A stretch of 64,000 nucleotides of DNA from Streptomyces rubiginosohelvolus (lineage in GTDB: Bacteria > Actinomycetota > Actinomycetes > Streptomycetales > Streptomycetaceae): positions 144,252-208,251 of the forward strand of contig NZ_BMTW01000013.1 in assembly GCF_014649875.1 (NCBI RefSeq), written 5' to 3'. The notes beneath the pieces were generated by a model. The model was not told the origin of the DNA. It did not search any database and saw only the letters and a list, made by a program, of their open reading frames with translations. Below are positions 7,650 through 15,564 of the stretch, one piece after another. Made by a program: the position numbers and the translations under genes. How positions within the stretch are numbered: position 1 is the first letter of the stretch; every line of letters starts with the position of its first letter.

Positions 7650-8752
7650 CGCGGCAGCCCGGACCCGAAGCCCCCCACCCGACCCGACCGACCGGCCCCC
7701 CATCCCTCACCGCCCTTCTTACGCTCCTCGCCCTCCTGCCCGCCCTCTGCGCCCTGTTCGTCCTGACCGCGCCGGGTGCTCGGGCGGCCGAGGGCGACCC
7801 CGCCGTCAGCCTGTCCAAGAAGGAGGCGGGCAAGGGCGGGGAGATCACCGTCAGGGGCAGCGGCTGGCGGCCCGACGCGCTGCTGATGCTGCTGATCTGC
7901 GGTCAGTCCACGCCGGAGCGGGGCGTGATCGGCGGTACCAACTCCTGCGCCAACGCCGACGGCCGCGCCGTCACGACCGACAAGAAGGGCGCGTTCAGCA
8001 AGAAGCTGCCGGTGACCGAACCGCCGAAACCGTGCCCCTGCGTGGTGCACGTCGCCACGGTGACGGGTGAAGAGGCGCTGGCCGACGCGGTGTTCACGGT
8101 GGCGGGCCATCCGACGGCGGAGCTGCCGCGGCAGGGCGGCGACGGGAAGCTCGCGGTGCTGGCCACCACCCGGCTGGAGGGCGACAGCTCCCTGCTCACC
8201 TGGTTCGGGGCCCCGCCCGCCCGCCGGCTCGTCCTCACCGTGGGCAATCTCGGGTCGGACCCGGTCCAGGACCCCGTCTTCGAGATCGGCACCGCGCACG
8301 GCGTCTACGCGCCGCAGTGGGAGGAACGCCAGTGGCGCGGCACGGTCGCGCCCGGCGGCAAGGCGCGGATCGAGCTGCCGGTCGAGCTGTCCGCGGGCGC
8401 GCACGGCGACTACCAGGTCTCCCTGCGGTACGGGGACAAGGTGCTGGCCGAGCAGCCGTGGGGGGTGGGCCGGCCCTGGGGCGTCACGCTCTTCTGGGTC
8501 CTGCTCTGCCTGGTCGTCCCGGCGGCGGTCTTCCGTATCGGCATGGCCGTCGTGGACAAGGTCCGGCCCCGCCCCGCCGGCGCGCACCGCCTGCGGAGGC
8601 CGACCGCGCCCACCGCCGTCATCGCGAAGACGAAGACGAAAGCGGACACGGACACGAACGCGAACGCGACCACGGCCGTGCTGCCGTGGTTCACCCCGGA
8701 TTCCGCACCGTCAGAGAACCGACCCCGACCCACGACGAAGGGACAAGCGTGA
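7646..8752 (+). CDS. exported protein with neocarzinostatin-like domain and TM anchor
   Basis: A 368-residue protein. The N-terminal signal region is long (hydrophobic residues 21-40, ...ARAAEG). The first mature domain (about residues 50-155) starts VSLSKKEAGKGGEITVRGSG and has four cysteines (ICGQ, NSCAN, CPC), resembling the Ig-like neocarzinostatin fold, which carries two disulfides. A second beta-rich region and a transmembrane helix (TLFWVLLCLVVPAAVFRIG) follow, with a basic cytoplasmic tail. It overlaps both neighbours by four bases (GTGA at 7646 and at 8749), so it is the centre of a tight operon. No enediyne genes are near; the fold is probably structural or adhesive here. Confidence 0.72.
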   Translation: MTRQPGPEAPHPTRPTGPPSLTALLTLLALLPALCALFVLTAPGARAAEGDPAVSLSKKEAGKGGEITVRGSGWRPDALLMLLICGQSTPERGVIGGTNSCANADGRAVTTDKKGAFSKKLPVTEPPKPCPCVVHVATVTGEEALADAVFTVAGHPTAELPRQGGDGKLAVLATTRLEGDSSLLTWFGAPPARRLVLTVGNLGSDPVQDPVFEIGTAHGVYAPQWEERQWRGTVAPGGKARIELPVELSAGAHGDYQVSLRYGDKVLAEQPWGVGRPWGVTLFWVLLCLVVPAAVFRIGMAVVDKVRPRPAGAHRLRRPTAPTAVIAKTKTKADTDTNANATTAVLPWFTPDSAPSENRPRPTTKGQA

Positions 8753-10128
8753 GAACGCAACGGAGGATGAGCGCGGCAGGAGTCGCGCTGATGCTCGGCG
8801 GCGCGGGCATCCTGATGGCCGCGAGCCCGGCCCAGGCCGCCGAGGTCAGTTACGCGACGGAGTGCGTGCCGCCGCCGATCTCGGGACTGCCCGCCGTGCA
8901 GGGCACCACGAAGGTGGAGCTGACCGCTCCGGCCGAGGCGAAGGTGGGCGACGAGATCGAGGTCGTCTGGAAGACGGTCGAGGCCGCGTCCAAGAACCCG
9001 GACGTGCTGGACCTGGGGGCGGACACGGTCAAGCCGACCGGAACCGTCACCCTGGGCGGTGCGGCGAGCGGCGAACTGAAGCTGGAGGGCCCCCGGCAGA
9101 ACCCGCCGATCCCCAAGAACAGCCCGATGGTGCTGCCCGACATGAAGGGCACGCTGAAGCTGGAGAAGGCCGGGGAGATCACGCTGACCCCGGGCGCGTA
9201 CAACATCAACGTGTCCAAGCCGATCTCCACGGACACCAAGTGCGCGCCGAAGGAGGAGGTGCGGCCGGGCGCCACGATCAAGGTCACCGAGGGCGGCGGC
9301 TCCACCACCGGCGGCACGACCTCCGGCGGCACGGACACCGGCGGCACCACCACCGGAGGCACGGACACCGGTGGCACGACGACGGGCGGTTCGGACAGCG
9401 GCGGTTCGGACTCCGGAGGCAGCACGTCCGGGGGCGGTGACGGCGGAAGCACCGGCGGCGGAGGCGGCGAGACCGACTTCCCCGGCAAGGAGGTGTCCGT
9501 CGCCTACGCGTGCAAGACGCCCATCGGGGACAAGAACGCCACCTCACCGGTCCGTATCAGCGCCAAGAAGAACGGCGGCGACTACGACCTGACGGTGAAG
9601 TTCAGCAAGTCCGTGATGGACAGCCCGATCGACATTCCGGCGGGCCAGGTCAAGCCGTCCATGGAGGTCGAGCTCGGCGGGGCGGACCAGGGCACGGTCA
9701 AGGTCGAGGGGCCGCTGAACAAGGAGGTCATCAAGACCGGCGCCCCGATCGAGATCCCGGATCTCACCGGCACGTACAAGCCCGGCGCGAGCGGGAAGTC
9801 CACGCTCAGCCCCGGCGTCCTGACGGTGATGGCCGCCGGTACGACGACCACCTGCACCCCGCCCGCCGATGTGGCCGTCTCCCTGGAACTGGACACCTCC
9901 GCCCAGCCGGGCGGCGCGTCCGGCGGCAGCGGAAGCGGCGGCGCGGCGGTCTCCGGCGGAGCTGCGGCGTCCGGCGGCGGCACGGACTCGGGTGGCGGCC
10001 TGGCCGCCACCGGCGCCGAGGACGGCGGCGCGCTGAGAGCACTCGGCCTGGTCGCCGGCACGGCGATCCTGCTGGGCGGCGCGGTGTTCACGTTCACGCC
10101 CTGGCGGAAGCTGCGCGGCATGCGCTGA
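8749..10128 (+). CDS. two-domain sortase-anchored (LAATG) surface protein
   Basis: A 459-residue secreted protein. Signal peptide to about residue 31 (AQAAE). Domain 1 (about 32-183) and domain 2 (about 245-385) share a pattern of paired cysteines, LGGA..G..K.EGP and an ordered PD.KGT/PDLTGTY strand. Domain 2 is strongly similar to the single domain of the 5810 protein. They are joined by a Gly/Thr/Ser linker with repeated TDTGGTTTGG-like units. The C-terminus is a sorting signal, LAATG at residues 418-422, then a hydrophobic helix and WRKLRGMR. LAxTG is the motif used by Streptomyces class E sortases. GTG at 8749 overlaps the upstream stop; CGAAGGGA precedes it. Confidence 0.82.
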   Translation: MRTQRRMSAAGVALMLGGAGILMAASPAQAAEVSYATECVPPPISGLPAVQGTTKVELTAPAEAKVGDEIEVVWKTVEAASKNPDVLDLGADTVKPTGTVTLGGAASGELKLEGPRQNPPIPKNSPMVLPDMKGTLKLEKAGEITLTPGAYNINVSKPISTDTKCAPKEEVRPGATIKVTEGGGSTTGGTTSGGTDTGGTTTGGTDTGGTTTGGSDSGGSDSGGSTSGGGDGGSTGGGGGETDFPGKEVSVAYACKTPIGDKNATSPVRISAKKNGGDYDLTVKFSKSVMDSPIDIPAGQVKPSMEVELGGADQGTVKVEGPLNKEVIKTGAPIEIPDLTGTYKPGASGKSTLSPGVLTVMAAGTTTTCTPPADVAVSLELDTSAQPGGASGGSGSGGAAVSGGAAASGGGTDSGGGLAATGAEDGGALRALGLVAGTAILLGGAVFTFTPWRKLRGMR

Positions 10129-10139
10129 GCGAGGGGCAC

Positions 10140-10172
10140 GAGCCTGGACCGGGCCGCTCCCGGTCCAGGCTC
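10140..10172 (+). terminator. hairpin terminator of surface-protein operon
   Basis: A perfect inverted repeat with 14-base arms (GAGCCTGGACCGGG / CCCGGTCCAGGCTC) and a five-base loop begins 12 bases after the stop of the last surface gene. Confidence 0.85.
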
Positions 10173-10200
10173 AGAACTAGCTCAAATCGTCGGCCTCACC

Positions 10201-10230
10201 TTGCTCGCACAAGATCGAGAAGGCTAGGTT
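10201..10230 (+). promoter_or_regulatory. candidate promoter for 10335 gene
   Basis: TTGCTC (10201-10206) and TAGGTT (10225-10230) are 18 bases apart and resemble the Streptomyces vegetative promoter consensus TTGACR / TAGRRT. It lies about 105 bases upstream of the small secreted protein gene, directly after a terminator. Confidence 0.45.
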
Positions 10231-10334
10231 CCTCAGGTGCCTCTTCGCAGGAGCGAAGAGAATGATCTGGGTGCGGCGCTCACCGGCAGGCTTGACCACC
10301 TGCCCGGCCCGCACCAGTGGAGAAAAGGAACATC

Positions 10335-10700
10335 ATGAAGGTGACCTGGGGGAAGAAGGCTGCGACGGGCGTGCTCGCCGGCCTGCTGATGACGTCCGGA
10401 CTGTCGCTCGCCACCGCGGCGCCCGCCGCCGCGGCCGGTGCGAAGTACACCTGCAAGGCCACGCCCAGCCTCTCGCTGGGGCGTCCGGTCTCGACGTCGT
10501 CCTGCAAGAAGTCGTCGAAGGGGAAGGCCGTCAAGAAGCACCGCGCCGTGCTCGTGTGCGACGTCGTGCGCGGCCGGGGTGCCGAGCACACCATCCCGTG
10601 GACGGTGTTCGGCGACTGGAAGAAGCCCGGCGAGAAGTCCTCGGTGAAGTGCGGGTTCAGCAGCTTCCTGCGCAGCGTCAAGGTCGAGACCAAGAAGTAG
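10335..10700 (+). CDS. small secreted cysteine-containing basic protein
   Basis: A 121-residue protein with a clear signal peptide (about residues 1-34, ...TAAPAAAAGA). The mature part is about 87 residues, rich in Lys, and has four cysteines (YTCKA, SSCKK, LVCDV, VKCGF) that could form two disulfides. I do not recognise the family. The ATG at 10335 is preceded by AAAGGA; a GTG at 10317 in the same frame has no ribosome site. It is monocistronic between two hairpins. Confidence 0.75.
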   Translation: MKVTWGKKAATGVLAGLLMTSGLSLATAAPAAAAGAKYTCKATPSLSLGRPVSTSSCKKSSKGKAVKKHRAVLVCDVVRGRGAEHTIPWTVFGDWKKPGEKSSVKCGFSSFLRSVKVETKK

Positions 10701-10747
10701 TCGGGACCGAGAAGCAGTCGAGGCCGCGAAGTACCGGCCGACGGCAG

Positions 10748-10794
10748 ACGGCAGCGGGTCCGCACGAGAGCTTCTCGTGCGGACCCGCTGCCGT
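10748..10794. terminator. long bidirectional hairpin terminator
   Basis: Perfect 21-base arms (10748-10768 and 10774-10794) around a five-base loop, followed by TCTTCC. It lies between the converging secreted-protein gene and peptide-transporter gene and ends 17 bases from the transporter stop. Confidence 0.88.
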
Positions 10795-10811
10795 TCTTCC
10801 CCGGTGGGGAG

Positions 10812-12311
10812 TTACTTCACGCCGCCCATGAGGGCGCGGATCTTGCGGCCCGCCACCATGAAGGCGAGACCCGCGGCCACCGCCACGACCGCCTGCAGCG
10901 TGTAGTACGCGGCGTCGCCCAGCGGGGCGTTGAGCTTGGTGGTCCAGCCGTTCAGGGCGTTGCCCGTCGAGGTGGCCAGGAACCACAGACCCATGATCTG
11001 GCCGACGAACATCTTCGGCGCCAGCTTCGTGGAGAGCGACAGGCCGACCGGGGAGAGGCACATCTCACCCATGGTCTGCGCCAGGTAGACCGCGAGCAGC
11101 CAGAACACGGTGACCTTGCCCGTGTCGCTGTTGGCCGCGGCGGCGCCCGCCAGGCCCATGATGCCGAAGGAGCCACCGATGAGGAGCATCGCCAGGGCGA
11201 ACTTCATCGGGGTGCTGGGCTCACGGTTGCGCGTGGCCAGCTTGACCCAGAGCGCGGCGAAGATCGGGGCCAGGATGATGACCATGGCCGGGTTGACCGA
11301 CTGCAGCCAGGAGGCCGGGAACTCCCAGCCGCCGATGAAGCGGTCCGTCTTGTTGTCCGCGAAGATCGTCAGCAGCGAACCGGACTGGTCGTAGATCATC
11401 CAGAACAGCACGGCGGTGATGAAGAACCACACGTACGCCTTGATCTTCGGGCGGTCCTCCGCCGTCAGCGCCGGGTCCCGGAAGATCGTGATGAAGTAGA
11501 TGATCGGGACGACGACGCCCAGCACGGCCAGGACGTTGACGATGTGCTCGATGTCGTACGTGCCCAGCGCCAGGTCGATCAGCAGCGCGGCGACCGCGAT
11601 ACCGACCCACAGGACCACCTTGCGCAGCGTCTTCCGCCGCTCCTCGGGGGAGATGGGCTTCGCGGGCAGCTTGCCGACGTCGCCGAGGTGCTTGGAGCCG
11701 ATCGCGTACTGGATCACCGCGAAGGTCATACCGACACCGGCGACACCGAAGCCGAGGTGCCAGTTGACGTGCTCGCCGAGGTAGCCGACCAGCAGCGGGG
11801 CGGCGAGGCCACCGATGTTGATCGCCATGTAGAAGAGCGTGAAACCGGCGTCGCGGCGGGCGCTGGTCTGGCCCTCGTAGAGGCCGCCGACCATCGCCGA
11901 GATGTTCGGCTTCAGCAGGCCCGTACCGGCCGCGATCAGCGCCAGGCCGACGAAGAACGCGATGTCGCTCGGCAGTGCCAGGGTGAAGTGGCCCAGCGCG
12001 ATGATGATCCCGCCGACCAGAACGGCCTTGCGGGCGCCCCAGAGGCGGTCGGCGACCCAGCCGCCGGGCATCGCGGCCATGTAGACGACGGCGTTGTAGA
12101 CACCGTAGATGGAGGCGGCGAGCGCCTCCCGGCCCTCGAGGGGGCCGTCGAGCACCGCGGCCACCAAGTACAGGGTGAGGATGGCGCGCATCCCGTACCA
12201 GGAGAAGCGTTCCCACATCTCCGTCATGAACAGGGTGGCCATACCGCGGGGGTGGCCGAAGAAGGTCTGCTCGCCGGAGTTCGGCGAGTCCTTCGTCAGG
12301 CTGGACGCCAT
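10812..12311 (-). CDS. POT/PTR family proton-coupled peptide transporter
   Basis: A 499-residue major-facilitator protein of the oligopeptide:H+ symporter (DtpT/POT) family that imports di- and tripeptides. The proton-coupling motif EMWERFSWYG (ExxER, Glu31-Arg35) is in helix 1, and the PTR2 signature FYMAINIGGLAAPLL is present. About 12-14 hydrophobic segments are visible. ATG at 12311 is chosen because AAGGAT lies 6 bases before it and it begins the family N-terminus; the frame stays open upstream to 12530 but that part reads as leader. Transcribed alone, divergent from the two-component system. Confidence 0.92.
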   Translation of the reverse strand: MASSLTKDSPNSGEQTFFGHPRGMATLFMTEMWERFSWYGMRAILTLYLVAAVLDGPLEGREALAASIYGVYNAVVYMAAMPGGWVADRLWGARKAVLVGGIIIALGHFTLALPSDIAFFVGLALIAAGTGLLKPNISAMVGGLYEGQTSARRDAGFTLFYMAINIGGLAAPLLVGYLGEHVNWHLGFGVAGVGMTFAVIQYAIGSKHLGDVGKLPAKPISPEERRKTLRKVVLWVGIAVAALLIDLALGTYDIEHIVNVLAVLGVVVPIIYFITIFRDPALTAEDRPKIKAYVWFFITAVLFWMIYDQSGSLLTIFADNKTDRFIGGWEFPASWLQSVNPAMVIILAPIFAALWVKLATRNREPSTPMKFALAMLLIGGSFGIMGLAGAAAANSDTGKVTVFWLLAVYLAQTMGEMCLSPVGLSLSTKLAPKMFVGQIMGLWFLATSTGNALNGWTTKLNAPLGDAAYYTLQAVVAVAAGLAFMVAGRKIRALMGGVK

Positions 12312-12800
12312 GGTCGATCCTTGCTGGTCGGGACGCGCCGCCTCGTGAGCGGTACGCGCCCGGTGGGGGGCAGCCGGCACCGGCGCGGCGTGCCCCGTCC
12401 CCGCGCCTGAGGGGACGTGCTCCATGCGGCCGGGCTCCTGGCGGGGGCTCGGCGGTGGAGCGGGGAAGAACCGCGTCGGGATCCACACCCGGGGCGCGTC
12501 CTCGCGCTCCGGGCCCGGCTCACAGGTCATTCACTCAGAGCGGGCCGGCGAAAACCGGCCCCGCACACAAAAGAGACCCTTGGCGCTCATGGCTGCCCAA
12601 AGGTCCTTGAGTAGTGCAACAGGCGTCGGGACACCATACGACACGACACGGCGGGATATGGAAGGACTTGAGAGATGGATCACAGGTCCTGACGGAACCA
12701 GACTCCCATATTCAAAGGTCTCCGTCCTCTTTACGGCGCTGACCCGCAGGTGGCGTCGCGGGCCTCACTCCGGGGCCCCCGGCCGGACTACCATCAGTCC
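12312..12800. other. divergent intergenic region, transporter / response regulator
   Basis: About 490 bases without a gene I can support. The half nearest the transporter is GC-rich and forms its leader on the minus strand; it holds a hairpin GGGCCGG-TTTTCG-CCGGCCC (complement of 12542-12561). The half nearest the response regulator has several lower-GC patches (for example around 12620-12730) that could hold its promoter. No convincing -35/-10 pair or riboswitch was found. Confidence 0.4.
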
Positions 12801-13478
12801 ATGACCCGTGTACTGCTCGCCGAGGACGACGCATCCATCTCGGAGCCACTGGCCCGCGCACTGCGTCGGGAGGGTTACGAGGTCGAGGTCCGCCAGGACG
12901 GTCCGACCGCGCTCGACGCCGGACTCCAGGGCGGTATCGACCTGGTCGTCCTCGATCTGGGGCTGCCCGGGATGGACGGTCTCGAAGTCGCCCGCAGGCT
13001 CCGGGCCGGCGGGCACACCATCCCGATCCTGGTGCTGACGGCCCGCGCGGACGAGGTCGACACGGTCGTCGGCCTGGACGCGGGCGCCGACGACTACGTC
13101 ACCAAGCCGTTCCGGCTCGCCGAGCTCCTCGCCCGGGTCCGCGCCCTGCTGCGCCGCGGCGCCTCCGAGCCCGTGCCGCAGCCCGCCACCCACGGCGTCA
13201 GGATCGACGTCGAGTCGCACCGCGCCTGGATGGGCGAGGAGGAACTCCAGCTCACCGCCAAGGAGTTCGACCTGCTGCGGGTTCTCGTCCGGGACGCCGG
13301 CCGGGTCGTCACCCGCGACCAGCTGATGCGCGAGGTCTGGGACACCACCTGGTGGTCCTCCACCAAGACCCTCGACATGCACATCTCCTGGCTGCGCAAG
13401 AAGCTCGGCGACGACGCCGCCAATCCGCGCTACATCGCCACCGTCCGGGGCGTCGGCTTCCGGTTCGAGAAGAGCTGA
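12801..13478 (+). CDS. OmpR-family response regulator
   Basis: A 225-residue two-component response regulator. The receiver domain has the acidic pocket EDD (residues 8-10), phospho-acceptor Asp52 (VVLDLGLPG), Thr80 and Lys102 (DDYVTKPF). The winged-helix DNA-binding domain (about 130-223) has EFDLLRVLVRDAGRVVTRDQL and ends with RGVGFRFEKS. The histidine kinase partner starts 58 bases downstream. The signal and targets are not evident. Confidence 0.93.
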   Translation: MTRVLLAEDDASISEPLARALRREGYEVEVRQDGPTALDAGLQGGIDLVVLDLGLPGMDGLEVARRLRAGGHTIPILVLTARADEVDTVVGLDAGADDYVTKPFRLAELLARVRALLRRGASEPVPQPATHGVRIDVESHRAWMGEEELQLTAKEFDLLRVLVRDAGRVVTRDQLMREVWDTTWWSSTKTLDMHISWLRKKLGDDAANPRYIATVRGVGFRFEKS

Positions 13479-13536
13479 CGTACGAAGCTCCCATGCGCTC
13501 CGATAACCGTCCCGGCGGCCCCATGAGGCGGCGGGC

Positions 13537-14802
13537 ATGCGCCGCCGGCTGATCAACTCCACGCTCGCCGTGGTGCTCGTCGTCATCGCCGTCTTCGGCG
13601 TCTCGCTCGTGATCGTCGAGACCCGCACCATCAGCGCCAGCGCCCAGGAGAGCGTCGAGTCCGAGGCGCTCCGGCTGATCAGCGTGGTCGAGAGCCGGCT
13701 GCTGGGGGAGGAGACGATCAACTCCGGCGTGCTGGCCGAGCAGATCGACCCGGCCCGGTTCGCGCTGATCGAGATCCCCGGCCGCGAGCCCATCTCCGTC
13801 GGTGAACGCCCCACCGGCTCCGTCCTGCGCGCCACCGAGACCGGTGAGGGGGGCGAGAAGGTCACCGTCGAGGAGTCCCGCTCGTCCGTCACCCGCGAGG
13901 TCGGGCGCACGCTCCTGATCATCGGCGCGGTGGCGCTGCTGGCGATCGTCTCGGCCGTGCTCCTCGCCGTACGCCAGGCCAACCGGCTGGCCTCCCCGCT
14001 CACCGACCTCGCCGAGACCGCGGAACGCCTCGGCTCCGGGGACCCCCGCCCGCGTCACAAGCGGTACGGGGTGCCCGAACTGGACCGGGTCGCCGACGTC
14101 CTGGACTCCTCCGCCGAGCGGATCGCCCGGATGCTGACCGCCGAACGCCGGCTGGCCGCGGACGCCTCGCACCAGCTGCGGACGCCGCTGACCGCGCTCT
14201 CCATGCGGATCGAGGAGATCTCGGTCACCGACGACCCCGAGACGGTCAAGGAGGAGGCGAACATCGCCCTCACCCAGGTCGAGCGCCTCACCGACGTCGT
14301 CGAGCGGCTCCTGACGAACTCCCGCGACCCGCGCACCGGCTCCGCCGTCGTCTTCGACCTCGACGAGGTCATCAAACAGCAGATCGAGGAGTGGCGCCCC
14401 GCCTACCGCTCCACGGGCCGGGCCCTCGTCTGCTCCGGCAAGCACGGGCTGCGGGCCGTCGGCACCCCGGGCGCGGTCGCCCAGGTCCTGGCGGCGCTGA
14501 TCGAGAACTCCCTCATGCACGGCGGCGGCACCGTCGCCCTGCGCACCCGGGTCACCGGCAACCAGGTCGTCGTCGAGGTCACCGACGAGGGCCCCGGCGT
14601 CCCCGCCGAACTGGGGGCGCGGATCTTCGAGCGGGCCATCAGCGGCCGCAACTCCACCGGCATCGGCCTGGCCGTTGCCCGCGACCTCGCGGAGGCGGAC
14701 GGCGGGCGGCTGGAGCTGCTCCAGCAGCACCCGGCGGTCTTCGCGCTCTTCCTCAGCCGCGTCCCGGTCGACCGCAGGACTCCTGAGCGCCCGGTGCGCT
14801 GA
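13537..14802 (+). CDS. membrane sensor histidine kinase
   Basis: A 421-residue kinase paired with the upstream regulator. Transmembrane helices at about residues 8-27 and 126-145 enclose an extracytoplasmic sensor of about 95 residues; a HAMP-like segment precedes the dimerisation helix with His212 in DASHQLRTPLTAL. The ATPase domain shows N-box ENSLMHGGG, DEGPGVP and GIGLAVARDLAEADGG. The sensor is small and acidic, without a recognised ligand domain. An upstream GTG/ATG in the 58-base spacer is possible but ATG 13537 begins the first helix properly. Confidence 0.92.
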   Translation: MRRRLINSTLAVVLVVIAVFGVSLVIVETRTISASAQESVESEALRLISVVESRLLGEETINSGVLAEQIDPARFALIEIPGREPISVGERPTGSVLRATETGEGGEKVTVEESRSSVTREVGRTLLIIGAVALLAIVSAVLLAVRQANRLASPLTDLAETAERLGSGDPRPRHKRYGVPELDRVADVLDSSAERIARMLTAERRLAADASHQLRTPLTALSMRIEEISVTDDPETVKEEANIALTQVERLTDVVERLLTNSRDPRTGSAVVFDLDEVIKQQIEEWRPAYRSTGRALVCSGKHGLRAVGTPGAVAQVLAALIENSLMHGGGTVALRTRVTGNQVVVEVTDEGPGVPAELGARIFERAISGRNSTGIGLAVARDLAEADGGRLELLQQHPAVFALFLSRVPVDRRTPERPVR

Positions 14803-14811
14803 ACAACGACG

Positions 14812-14878
14812 GACGCGGCGCTTCAGTTCCGTAAAGGAGACGAGTCCGTACGGAGAGACGCGGCGCGTCAGTTCCGTA
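14812..14878. repeat. 22-base direct repeat spanning the gtrA 3' end
   Basis: Two 22-base copies differing at one position (14812-14833 and 14857-14878), starting 45 bases apart. The second copy contains the stop codon and last codons of the minus-strand GtrA gene; the first lies in the spacer after the histidine kinase gene. It appears to be a small local duplication. Confidence 0.7.
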
Positions 14879-15401
14879 CGGGATCGGGCTCTACCGTCTC
14901 CGGCGGCCGCCGCTGTTCCAGAAACCGCTCCGCAGGGCGTGCGGCCTCCTCGGCGGGAGCGGGCTCGGCGGGGAGGGCCTTGAAGACCCACGTCCGGTAG
15001 GACCAGAAGCGGAAGAGGGTCGCGATCCCGATGCCCAGGATCTTGAAGACGTTGCTCTGGACCGGGCTGTTCCAGTCGAAGCCGTACGTCGCCAGGTACA
15101 GCACACCGTTCTCGATGACCGCGCCCGCCGCGCTGAACAGCAGGAAGAGCGTCAGCTCGCGGGTCCGGCCGGTCTTGTCGCGGTCCCGGTAGGTCCAGTA
15201 ACGGAAGCCCACGTAGTTGCAGAGGATGGCGACGAAGGTGGCCAGCACGCTCGCCCGGACGACCTGGAGGTCGGTGGTGTGCCGGAGCAGGTTGAAGACG
15301 GCGATGTTGACCAGCAGCCCCACCGCACCGACCGCGCCGAACTTGGCGACCTCCCGGGCCAGCAGATCAAGCCGGGCCCGCAGTGCGCCCCGTTCGCTCA
15401 T
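14868..15401 (-). CDS. GtrA-like four-helix membrane protein
   Basis: A 177-residue GtrA/DPMS-like protein. Four hydrophobic helices are visible (FGAVGAVGLLVNIAVFNLL, ASVLATFVAILCNYVGFRYW, LTLFLLFSAAGAVIENGVLYL, ILGIGIATLFRFWSYRTWVF) with the family motifs N-Y-x-G-F-R-Y-W and R-F-W-S-Y-R-T-W-V-F. Members are thought to move or flip polyprenyl-phosphate-linked sugars across the membrane for envelope glycan synthesis. The acidic Pro-rich C-terminus is variable. It lies beside purK, as in mycobacteria from memory. Confidence 0.88.
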   Translation of the reverse strand: MSERGALRARLDLLAREVAKFGAVGAVGLLVNIAVFNLLRHTTDLQVVRASVLATFVAILCNYVGFRYWTYRDRDKTGRTRELTLFLLFSAAGAVIENGVLYLATYGFDWNSPVQSNVFKILGIGIATLFRFWSYRTWVFKALPAEPAPAEEAARPAERFLEQRRPPETVEPDPVRN

Positions 15402-15564
15402 GGTGATCGCTCAGTCCGTCCGTTCGATGGCGTCGACGGTTCCGTCAACCCGGCCATGCTAACCAGCCCACCCGTGTGACGCCCGTGAGTCCGCGGGGGC
15501 GGCGGAGGTACGGCCATCCGTACGGCCGTCCGGGGACCACCGGCGTGGCGGATACCCTGGAGAC

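Noticed and set aside
9301..9430. CRISPR-like periodic repeats (also 18640-18880)
   Set aside because: The repeats are Gly/Thr or Gly/Asn codon runs inside coding frames, not regularly spaced identical repeats with unique spacers, and no cas genes are present.
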